From: Candidatus Omnitrophota bacterium
GTDB lineage: Bacteria; Omnitrophota; Koll11; Duberdicusellales; 4484-171
Reading direction: 5' to 3'
Assembly: GCA_030692055.1 (NCBI GenBank)
Contig: JAUYCY010000138.1
Span: forward strand, 1 to 5,336
DNA length: 5,336 bases
In this document: piece by piece, positions 1-4,792 of the stretch
Layout: each line of letters starts with the position of its first letter
Numbering within the stretch: the first letter of the stretch is position 1
Translations under genes and position numbers: made by a program
Notes under the pieces: model-generated
What the model was told of the DNA's origin: nothing
What the model saw: only the letters and a program-made list of their open reading frames with translations
The model's database searches: none

Positions 1-512
1 TAACGAGGCACATTCCTTTAAAAAACGTTCATTTAAAAATCAATAAGAGCAATATAGGGAAAACTATTTTTTTAACCTGTAAGTCCATGAAAGAATTATT
101 TCATATAAGTAATCCCCGGATAGCGGTTTGCGGCTTAAACCCGCATGCTTCAGATAATGGGCTTATCGGAAATGAAGAGAATAGGATTATAAAACCAGCG
201 TTAAAAAAAATAAAACCTAGTTTGAAATGCGTTATAGACGGACCATTACCCGTAGATACAGCTATGTTAAGAGCTAAAGAAAAAAAATATGATTGCGTCA
301 TTGCTATTTATCATGATCAGGCGCTAATACCTTTAAAGTTAACCGGCAAAGAAAGCGGGGTAAATATAACACTTGGGCTTCCTTTTATAAGGACATCGCC
401 TTTACATGGAACCGCTTTTGATATTGCCGGTACCGACTTACCTAAACCCGACTCTCTAATTGAAGCCATCAAGCTTGCCATAAGATGTACCCGAAACCAA
501 AAAAAAGGCTAG
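1..512 (+). CDS. pdxA: 4-hydroxythreonine-4-phosphate dehydrogenase, C-terminal part (5' end outside window)
   Basis: PdxA oxidises 4-phosphohydroxy-L-threonine with NAD in the DXP-dependent pathway to pyridoxal phosphate; it is a cytoplasmic homodimer with a divalent metal in each active site. The reading frame is open from the left edge (first full codon at 3) and 169 residues are visible, about half of the family's roughly 330. Counting from the first visible residue, the three expected metal-ligand histidines are present: H3 in TRHIPL, H48 in CGLNPHAS and H104 in IYHDQ. Their spacing (45 and 56) is nearly that of E. coli H166/H211/H266. GPLPVDT and GVNITLGLPFIRTS are further family signatures. 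An internal ATG at 87 is not the start, because homologous sequence continues upstream of it. The 3' end overlaps rsmA by 28 bases. The true start lies to the left of the window. Confidence 0.95.
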   Translation, partial: TRHIPLKNVHLKINKSNIGKTIFLTCKSMKELFHISNPRIAVCGLNPHASDNGLIGNEENRIIKPALKKIKPSLKCVIDGPLPVDTAMLRAKEKKYDCVIAIYHDQALIPLKLTGKESGVNITLGLPFIRTSPLHGTAFDIAGTDLPKPDSLIEAIKLAIRCTRNQKKG

Positions 513-1279
513 GTCAAAATTTTCTAATTGACAAAAATATCCAAAGGAAAATAATTTCCTGCTGTGAATTGGGATTATCAGATAATATTCTGGAAATAGG
601 CCCGGGCAGAGGAGAACTGACTAAATTTATCGCGGAACGGGTAAAAAGAGTTGTTGCCGTAGAGATCGACGGCAATCTTTTCCAAGAACTTAAAAATACT
701 TTCAAAGATTATAAAAACATTAAGATTGTGAACTCTGACATATTAAGCTTTAACCCTAATAGATACTTTCGCAATTCTAAAAATAAAGAAAAAATCCTTA
801 TAAAAGTAATCGGCAATATTCCTTACTATATAAGCACTCCTATTATCAAGCACCTCTTTGATTTTAAAACAAAAATTAATAGTATTTTTATTACTGTCCA
901 AAAAGAATTTGCTAAAAGGGTGACTGCTTCCCCGGGATCAAAAGACTATGGATCGCTCAGTTGTTTCGTGCAATATAATACTGATCCAAAGATTCTTTTT
1001 ACTATAAAAAGAGGTTCTTTCTTTCCTATACCCAAAGTAGATTCTTGCTTACTTAGATTAAACATAAGGCATAAAAAGATTGGGTTGAAGGATGAAAGCC
1101 TTTTTTTTAAAATCGTCAGAGGGGCTTTTAATAAAAGAAGGAAGACGCTAAGAAATAGCCTAATTGATATCTTGCCGCAAAAAACACTGAAAACTTTTTT
1201 TGATAAATTCAGCATGGATCCCGATATCCGGCCCGAAGATTTAAGCCTACAAGATTTTGCCAATTTAGCAAATCTTTAA
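485..1279 (+). CDS. rsmA: 16S rRNA (adenine1518-N6/adenine1519-N6)-dimethyltransferase RsmA (KsgA)
   Basis: RsmA uses S-adenosylmethionine to dimethylate two adjacent adenines in the 3'-terminal helix of 16S rRNA, a late quality-control step of 30S assembly. The 264 residues match the usual length. In order: the N-terminal RLGQNFLID signature (residues 8-16), SAM-binding motif I LEIGPGRGELT (36-46), the acidic end of strand 2 at VEID (59-62), the acidic SD at 84-85, catalytic motif IV NIPYY (111-115), FFPIPKVDS (179-187) and the C-terminal helical domain with RRKTLRNSL (218-226). ATG 485 is the only ATG between the upstream in-frame stop (461-463) and the N-terminal signature. It lies inside the end of pdxA with no clear Shine-Dalgarno, so translation is probably coupled to pdxA. 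The pdxA-rsmA order is common in Gram-negative bacteria. The methyltransferase call is firm; close relatives such as mitochondrial TFB1M are excluded by context. Confidence 0.97.
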   Translation: MYPKPKKRLGQNFLIDKNIQRKIISCCELGLSDNILEIGPGRGELTKFIAERVKRVVAVEIDGNLFQELKNTFKDYKNIKIVNSDILSFNPNRYFRNSKNKEKILIKVIGNIPYYISTPIIKHLFDFKTKINSIFITVQKEFAKRVTASPGSKDYGSLSCFVQYNTDPKILFTIKRGSFFPIPKVDSCLLRLNIRHKKIGLKDESLFFKIVRGAFNKRRKTLRNSLIDILPQKTLKTFFDKFSMDPDIRPEDLSLQDFANLANL

Positions 1280-1296
1280 AAAAGATAAAAAAAACA

Positions 1297-1325
1297 TTGA
1301 CAAACCCACCTTTTTAGTTTAAACT
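1297..1325 (+). promoter_or_regulatory. Probable sigma70-type promoter for the tRNA-Thr/rpmG/tRNA-Trp/secE unit
   Basis: A perfect -35 hexamer TTGACA (1297-1302) is followed by exactly 17 bases and TAAACT (1320-1325), which matches 4 of 6 bases of TATAAT. It begins 18 bases after the rsmA stop, in the only long gap upstream of the tRNA and ribosomal-protein cluster, where a strong promoter is expected. The predicted transcript would start near 1332 and carry a leader of about 138 bases before tRNA-Thr. The hexamers and spacing are read directly from the sequence; promoter activity is inferred. Confidence 0.65.
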
Positions 1326-1372
1326 TACACTCTTACTAATAAACCTAAATATTTTAGTGAGCATTGTTTGTA

Positions 1373-1408
1373 AAGAATTTTTTTAAATTCTTGATGGGTG
1401 GTTTTTTT
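1373..1408 (+). terminator. A+T-rich hairpin with delayed T-run (possible weak terminator or leader element)
   Basis: AAGAATTT (1373-1380) and AAATTCTT (1385-1392) form a perfect 8-bp stem around a TTTT loop. A run of seven T residues follows at 1402-1408, separated from the stem by GATGGGTGG. An intrinsic terminator normally has a G+C-rich stem directly abutting the T-run, so this is a poor match. It lies 93 bases downstream of rsmA and downstream of the predicted promoter, so it could end the pdxA-rsmA transcript, attenuate the tRNA transcript, or do neither. Confidence 0.3.
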
Positions 1409-1437
1409 GTATCTGCTGCTGAATGGAGTCTTAGATA

Positions 1438-1453
1438 ACTGGGCAACCCCAGT
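1438..1453 (+). other. Small G+C hairpin in the tRNA-Thr leader
   Basis: ACTGGG (1438-1443) pairs perfectly with CCCAGT (1448-1453) around a CAAC loop, 16 bases before the tRNA-Thr gene. It is followed by a run of A, not T, so it is not a terminator. It may structure the 5' leader of the tRNA precursor ahead of RNase P cleavage. No known RNA family is recognised in the surrounding leader. Confidence 0.35.
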
Positions 1454-1469
1454 AAAAAATGATAGTAAT

Positions 1470-1542
1470 GCTGGAGTAGCTCAGTTGGTAGAGCACGTCC
1501 TTGGTAAGGACGGGGTCACGGGTTCGATTCCCGCCTCCAGCT
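1470..1542 (+). tRNA. tRNA-Thr (anticodon GGT)
   Basis: A full cloverleaf can be drawn. The acceptor stem GCTGGAG (1470-1476) pairs perfectly with CTCCAGC (1535-1541). The D stem is GCTC/GAGC with loop AGTTGGTA. The anticodon stem CGTCC/GGACG encloses TTGGTAA, with anticodon GGT at 1503-1505, reading ACC/ACU threonine codons. The variable loop is GGGTC. The T arm is ACGGG-TTCGATT-CCCGC, whose outermost pair is an A-C mismatch. Base 1542 (T) is the discriminator position, and CCA is not encoded, so the end must be added by tRNA nucleotidyltransferase. A tRNA-Thr just ahead of the tRNA-Trp/secE/nusG cluster is a widespread arrangement. Confidence 0.96.
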
Positions 1543-1575
1543 TATAGTGAATCAAAAATCGTAAATTTTTAATCA

Positions 1576-1725
1576 ATGCGCGAAATCATTACCTTAGAGT
1601 GTACGGTTTGCAAAAACAGGAATTATACGACGACTAAGAATAAAAAGAAACATCAGGACAGATTGGAAATCAGTAGATTCTGCAAATTCTGTCGGAAACA
1701 TACCCCACATAAAGAAATTAAATAA
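1576..1725 (+). CDS. rpmG: 50S ribosomal protein L33 (bL33), zinc-ribbon form
   Basis: This 49-residue basic protein of the large subunit sits near the E site. The sequence begins [20 protein letters not shown] and carries two CxxC pairs (C9/C12 and C36/C39), the zinc-binding C+ form, followed by [10 protein letters not shown], the characteristic L33 tail. The length matches the family (about 49-55). The ATG is the only plausible start and has no convincing Shine-Dalgarno upstream; the preceding bases are A+T-rich. The gene lies 33 bases after tRNA-Thr and 3 bases before tRNA-Trp. rpmG next to tRNA-Trp-secE-nusG is a well-known order in many bacterial phyla, which supports the call despite the small size. 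Confidence 0.96.
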   Translation: MREIITLECTVCKNRNYTTTKNKKKHQDRLEISRFCKFCRKHTPHKEIK

Positions 1726-1728
1726 AAT

Positions 1729-1799
1729 AGGGGCGTCGGTTAATGGCAAACCAACGGTCTCCAAAACCGTGACTGCAGGTTCAAGTCCTGCCGCTCCTG
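1729..1799 (+). tRNA. tRNA-Trp (anticodon CCA)
   Basis: The acceptor strand AGGGGCG (1729-1735) pairs with CGCTCCT (1792-1798) through one G-T wobble. The D stem is GGTT/AACC. The anticodon stem ACGGT/ACCGT encloses CTCCAAA with anticodon CCA at 1761-1763, reading UGG. The T arm GCAGG-TTCAAGT-CCTGC is perfect. The discriminator is G (1799), the usual bacterial tRNA-Trp identity base. No CCA is encoded. It starts 3 bases after the rpmG stop and ends 22 bases before secE, so RNase P and 3' processing would separate the flanking mRNAs. Confidence 0.97.
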
Positions 1800-1821
1800 A
1801 AGGTTAAGAGAGCCGCAAAAA

Positions 1822-2016
1822 ATGGATATAATTAAAAAACCGGTTCAATTTTTAAAAGAGGTTAAATTAGAATTAGGAAAGGTTTCGTGGTCTACAAGAG
1901 AAGAATTGATTGGTTCTACTTTCGTGGTAATTGTAATTACTACCATCATGGCGGTATTTATAGGGATAATAGACCTTATCCTCTCTCAGATTTTAAGCAA
2001 GTTGTTTGCTGGATAG
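1822..2016 (+). CDS. secE: Preprotein translocase subunit SecE
   Basis: SecE is the essential small clamp subunit of the SecYEG protein-conducting channel in the inner membrane. The 64 residues are the short single-span form found in most bacteria, unlike the three-span E. coli protein. The amphipathic cytoplasmic segment VQFLKEVKLELGKVSWSTRE (residues 8-27) is the family signature, including the conserved W. One hydrophobic transmembrane helix follows at about residues 32-57. The start ATG has an imperfect Shine-Dalgarno AAGAGAG (1806-1812) at 9 bases, just downstream of the tRNA-Trp 3' end. It is directly followed by nusG, the near-universal partner. Confidence 0.96.
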   Translation: MDIIKKPVQFLKEVKLELGKVSWSTREELIGSTFVVIVITTIMAVFIGIIDLILSQILSKLFAG

Positions 2017-2020
2017 ACAA

Positions 2021-2548
2021 ATGAAAAATTGGTACGTCGTACATACACAAACCGGTTCAGAAGAAAAAGTGAAGACCTCTATAGAAAATAAATTGACCGT
2101 TGAAAATATGGGCGAACTGATCTCGAAAGTTATCATTCCCACAGAACAGATTTCTGAAATACGTGCGGGCAAAAAGAAAATATCTCAGAGAAAATTTTTT
2201 CCCGGCTATTTACTTGTAGAAATGGAATTAAACGAACAAACCTACCTTTTTATCAAAAAAACTCCCGGAGTAACTGGATTTATAGGCTTAGGCAAAAAAC
2301 CTATGCCATTAGCGCAGCAGGAAGTCGACTCGATTTTAAAAAGAACTCAAGAAACACAAGTTAAGCCTAGCCCGAAAATCGCCTTTGAAAAAGGCGAACA
2401 GGTCAGGGTTAAAGAAGGGCCTTTTGTTAATTTCAACGGAACTATTGATGCGATCCATCCCGAAAAAGGCAAACTTAAGGTAAACGTATCCATATTCGGC
2501 AGGGCAACTCCTGTAGAGCTAGAATACTGGCAAGTTGAAAAGATATAA
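2021..2548 (+). CDS. nusG: Transcription termination/antitermination factor NusG
   Basis: NusG binds the clamp of RNA polymerase to modulate pausing, and through its C-terminal domain contacts Rho or ribosomal protein S10. From ATG 2021 the protein is 175 residues, the usual bacterial length, and starts MKNWYVVHTQTGSE, the standard NGN-domain opening. The NGN domain spans about residues 1-110, with RKFFPGYLLVEM near its middle and TPGVTGFIG later. A short linker and the KOW domain (about 120-175) follow, with KGEQVRVKEGPFVNFNGTI. An in-frame ATG at 2006 would add five residues and overlap secE by 11 bases; it is less likely because the family begins right at the 2021 methionine. The start is 4 bases after secE, so coupling is likely. 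Confidence 0.97.
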   Translation: MKNWYVVHTQTGSEEKVKTSIENKLTVENMGELISKVIIPTEQISEIRAGKKKISQRKFFPGYLLVEMELNEQTYLFIKKTPGVTGFIGLGKKPMPLAQQEVDSILKRTQETQVKPSPKIAFEKGEQVRVKEGPFVNFNGTIDAIHPEKGKLKVNVSIFGRATPVELEYWQVEKI

Positions 2549-2551
2549 GCT

Positions 2552-2977
2552 ATGGCAAAAAAGATAAACGCACAAATTAAATTACACGTACCAGCAGGAC
2601 AAGCAAATCCCGCGCCTCCAGTCGGACCTGCACTGGGACAGCACGGCGTCAATATCATGCAATTCTGCAAACAGTTCAATGATCAGACCAAAGGCAGAGA
2701 CGGACTAATATTACCAGTAGTAATCAGCGTTTACGAAGACAGAACCTTTAGTTTTATTATCAAGAGTCCGCCGTCTTCGGTTCTTTTAAAACGTGCAGCA
2801 AATTTAGCTAAGGCCTCAGGAACTAGCGGTAAAGAGATAATCGGTAAGGTCACAAAAAAACAGGTTGAAGAGATTGCTAAGCTCAAGATGAAAGACTTGA
2901 ATACCTCTGATTTAACCAGTGCCATAAAAGTTATAGAAGGCACAGCAAAAAGCATGGGGATTACCGTTGAAGGCTAA
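2552..2977 (+). CDS. rplK: 50S ribosomal protein L11 (uL11)
   Basis: L11 binds the GTPase-associated region of 23S rRNA at the base of the stalk and takes part in factor-dependent GTP hydrolysis and the stringent response. The 141 residues match the family (E. coli 142). The N-terminal domain starts [20 protein letters not shown] and carries the proline-rich segment [16 protein letters not shown] (residues 20-35), the region involved in thiostrepton action. The RNA-binding C-terminal domain includes the [11 protein letters not shown] stretch and ends KSMGITVEG. It starts 3 bases after the nusG stop with only a weak purine-rich stretch upstream, which suggests translational coupling. Nothing is unusual in the protein. 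Confidence 0.98.
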   Translation: MAKKINAQIKLHVPAGQANPAPPVGPALGQHGVNIMQFCKQFNDQTKGRDGLILPVVISVYEDRTFSFIIKSPPSSVLLKRAANLAKASGTSGKEIIGKVTKKQVEEIAKLKMKDLNTSDLTSAIKVIEGTAKSMGITVEG

Positions 2978-2982
2978 TTATT

Positions 2983-3663
2983 ATGAAATCTCGCAGCAAA
3001 AGATATAAGGAATCGCAAAAAGTAACCGACCAAGAGAAAACCTATCAGCTTAATGAGGCTATATCTATCTTAAGAAAAATGGTGCAGCCTAAGTTTGACA
3101 GTTCGGTAGACTTACATTTCTTTTTAAATGTCGACCCTAAAAAATCAGATCAGATGGTGAGGGGCACAGTCGTACTCCCCCACGGAACGGGTAAAAAGAT
3201 CAGGGTGGCTGTTTTCTGCAAAGGCGAACACGAAAGAATAGCCAAAGAGGCACTTGCAGACCATGTTGGAGGAAACGAATTAATTGATAAAGTAGCAGGC
3301 GGATTTTTAGATTTTGATTGTGCTATAGCTACTCCGGATATGATGAAAGATTTAAGCAAGTTAGGTAAAGTCCTTGGCCCGCGCGGCCTTATGCCTAGCC
3401 CTAAAACAGGCACGGTAACTAACGATATCGCAAAAGCGATTAACGATGTTAAAAAAGGTAAGGTAGAATTTCGTGTTGACAAACAAGGCGGTGTGCATTT
3501 ATCGGTCGGTAAAATTTCTTTCGAGGAAAGCAAGCTCAATGAAAACGCCTCCTGCGTTATCCAGGCGCTGAACGAGGCTAAGCCAGCATCCGTTAAAGGC
3601 AAGTTTGTCAAAAGCGCATTCATTTCCTCCTCAATGAACCCTGGACTAAAACTCGCTACTTAG
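2983..3663 (+). CDS. rplA: 50S ribosomal protein L1 (uL1)
   Basis: L1 forms the mobile L1 stalk, helps release deacylated tRNA from the E site, and in many bacteria represses its own rplK-rplA message. The 226 residues are slightly shorter than E. coli (234). Recognisable blocks are SRSKRYKE at the N terminus, VVLPHGTGKKIRVAVF (63-78), KLGKVLGPRGLMPSPKTGTVT (126-146) spanning the conserved glycine/proline-rich segment, GKVEFRVDKQGGVHLSVGK (159-177) and a C-terminal SSSMNPGLKL. A GAAGG Shine-Dalgarno (2969-2973), inside the end of rplK, lies 9 bases before the ATG. The gap to rplK is 5 bases. A specific L1-binding operator could not be identified; it would have to lie within coding sequence here. 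Confidence 0.98.
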   Translation: MKSRSKRYKESQKVTDQEKTYQLNEAISILRKMVQPKFDSSVDLHFFLNVDPKKSDQMVRGTVVLPHGTGKKIRVAVFCKGEHERIAKEALADHVGGNELIDKVAGGFLDFDCAIATPDMMKDLSKLGKVLGPRGLMPSPKTGTVTNDIAKAINDVKKGKVEFRVDKQGGVHLSVGKISFEESKLNENASCVIQALNEAKPASVKGKFVKSAFISSSMNPGLKLAT

Positions 3664-3674
3664 CATTGCAGCCA

Positions 3675-3733
3675 GGGACTGTCAAGGGACAGTCCCCTTC
3701 GGGGACAGTCCCTTGCGAGGTATGGACTGTCCC
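3675..3733 (+). repeat. Nested GGGAC(A/T)GTC repeat cluster in the rplA-rplJ gap
   Basis: Four copies of a near-palindromic core lie in 59 bases: GGGACTGTC (3675-3683), GGGACAGTCCCC (3686-3697), GGGGACAGTCCC (3701-3712) and GGACTGTCCC (3724-3733). The two inner copies form a hairpin with 15-base arms (3683-3697 and 3701-3715), a TTC loop and one internal A-A mismatch (3691/3707). The two outer copies can pair around it with a T-T mismatch (3680/3728). No T-run follows, so it does not look like an intrinsic terminator. It occupies the position where bacteria often carry the L10 autoregulatory leader. The pattern resembles REP-type intergenic repeats; no transposase is in the window. Confidence 0.85.
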
Positions 3734-3763
3734 GCGACAAGATAAGGATTGATTACGAAAACA

Positions 3764-4291
3764 ATGAAAAAATTAGGCCTAATATTTAAAGAGACTTCGG
3801 AAAAACAAATAATAAACTACCTGAAAGATTCGGATTGCGTCTTTATTATAAATTATTCAAAATTATCTAGTCCGGACTTAAGCTCTTTACGCCTGAACCT
3901 GAAAGGTTCCGGTGCTAAGCTCTTTGTAGTGAAAAATACAGTTGCCAGGCGCGTCTTAAGAGGGACCGAACTGGAATCCCTAACTAAAACAATAGAAGGT
4001 CCGTGTGGGTTAATATTTGTAAAGGAAGAGCCGGTGACCGCTTCGCGCATATTATGGGATTTCTATAAGGCACACGAGCAATTAAAATTAGAAGGCGGCG
4101 CTTTAAAGAATAAAATTATTAATAAAGCCGATATAGAAAGCCTGGCCAAGATACCTTCTAAGGAAATTTTAAGGGCTCAGGTGGTAATGAGCTTAAACTC
4201 TCCGATAACCAAGTTAGTCATTGTTTTAAATCAAACGCTGAAAAAATTTGTTTACTGTTTAGACCAAATCAAACAAAAAAAGACAAGTTAA
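3764..4291 (+). CDS. rplJ: 50S ribosomal protein L10 (uL10)
   Basis: L10 anchors the L7/L12 dimers to the large subunit through its C-terminal helix and binds 23S rRNA next to L11. From ATG 3764 the protein is 175 residues (family about 165-180). Visible features include the N-terminal alpha/beta region with VFIINYSKLSSPDLSSLR, the conserved VVKNTVARRVL (about residues 51-61), IEGPCGLIF, and a long C-terminal helix that would carry L7/L12. The start is uncertain: a TTG at 3749 would add five residues but directly abuts the AAGGA (3744-3748). ATG 3764 has that AAGGA at a long 15-base spacing. The ATG is preferred because MKKLG fits family N termini. It is followed by rplL after 12 bases. Confidence 0.94.
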   Translation: MKKLGLIFKETSEKQIINYLKDSDCVFIINYSKLSSPDLSSLRLNLKGSGAKLFVVKNTVARRVLRGTELESLTKTIEGPCGLIFVKEEPVTASRILWDFYKAHEQLKLEGGALKNKIINKADIESLAKIPSKEILRAQVVMSLNSPITKLVIVLNQTLKKFVYCLDQIKQKKTS

Positions 4292-4298
4292 AAGGAGG
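4291..4298 (+). promoter_or_regulatory. Strong Shine-Dalgarno of rplL
   Basis: AAAGGAGG, starting on the last base of the rplJ stop codon, is the best ribosome-binding site in the window and lies 5 bases before the rplL ATG. It fits the need for about four or more L7/L12 copies per ribosome, whereas the neighbouring genes have weak or poorly placed sites. Confidence 0.9.
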
Positions 4299-4303
4299 AA
4301 AAA

Positions 4304-4690
4304 ATGGCTACTGCAAAATTAGAAGAATTAATTAAGTCTATCGAAAGTATGTCCGTTTTAGAGCTTTCGGATTTGGTTAAGGCCCTGGAAGAGAAATTTG
4401 GAGTACAGGCTAATATGCCTATGATGGTAGCCCCTGCTGCTGCCGGAGCTAGCGGAGCACAACCAGCCCAAGAAGAAAAGAGCACTTTCTCCGTAGTCTT
4501 GACAAGTGCAGGAAGTAACAAGATCGCGGTCATAAAAGAAGTCAGGACCATGACCAGCCTGGGATTAAAAGAAGCAAAAGACTTAGTGGATGCTGCTCCA
4601 AAGCCGGTAAAAGAAGGCGTTCCTAAAGAAGAGGCGGAAGAAATGAAGAAGAAGCTTGAAGCAGCCGGTGCCACCGTAGAATTGAAATAA
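4304..4690 (+). CDS. rplL: 50S ribosomal protein L7/L12 (bL12)
   Basis: L7/L12 is the multicopy stalk protein that recruits and activates the translational GTPases. The 128 residues are standard (about 120-130). The N-terminal dimerisation and L10-binding domain spans about 1-35 ([20 protein letters not shown]). An alanine-, proline- and methionine-rich hinge follows at about 36-58. The C-terminal factor-binding domain runs from about 59 to 128 and contains [20 protein letters not shown], the canonical signature, then [15 protein letters not shown]. It has a strong Shine-Dalgarno and lies 12 bases after rplJ. The next gene, rpoB, is separated by 102 bases with a repeat pair. Confidence 0.98.
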   Translation: MATAKLEELIKSIESMSVLELSDLVKALEEKFGVQANMPMMVAPAAAGASGAQPAQEEKSTFSVVLTSAGSNKIAVIKEVRTMTSLGLKEAKDLVDAAPKPVKEGVPKEEAEEMKKKLEAAGATVELK

Positions 4691-4697
4691 GTGTTGC

Positions 4698-4756
4698 GGT
4701 AGGGACTGTCCCCGTAGAAGTCGCTTAGGAAGTTAACATAGGGGACTGTCCCTACC
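4698..4756 (+). repeat. Inverted pair of the GGGACTGTCCC repeat in the rplL-rpoB gap
   Basis: GGTAGGGACTGTCCCC (4698-4713) and GGGGACTGTCCCTACC (4741-4756) are reverse complements over 16 bases except for the central T-T position (4707/4747 region). The 27-base spacer shows no clear structure of its own. The core is the same as in the rplA-rplJ gap, but here with T at the centre of both arms. No T-run follows. RNA folding would give a long stem-loop between rplL and rpoB, where other bacteria often place an attenuator or an RNase III processing site; such a role here is inference. Confidence 0.85.
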
Positions 4757-4792
4757 AAGCGAGATGAGTGATAGATTGGGAGATACGCCATT

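Noticed and set aside
87..512. A short complete pdxA-like gene starting at ATG 87
   Set aside because: Homology, including the first metal-ligand histidine, continues upstream to the left edge, so the gene is cut by the window and not truncated.
1394..1438. Possible 14-codon leader peptide (MGGFFVSAAEWSLR) followed by a hairpin, resembling an attenuation leader
   Set aside because: There is no Shine-Dalgarno, no run of regulatory codons, and the following hairpin has no T-run; chance is the simpler explanation.
2006..2548. Longer nusG from the ATG at 2006
   Set aside because: The extra MLDRQ is not typical of NusG, overlaps secE, and the family start MKNWYVV coincides with ATG 2021.
3150..3623. 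Minus-strand open frame of 157 codons inside rplA
   Set aside because: It is a shadow of a clearly conserved L1 gene with no family resemblance of its own.
3683..3715. G+C-rich hairpin as an intrinsic terminator after rplA
   Set aside because: No T-run follows, and the operon continues directly into rplJ.
3675..4756. CRISPR array
   Set aside because: The repeat copies are too short, irregularly spaced and self-palindromic, and most of the span is rplJ and rplL coding sequence.
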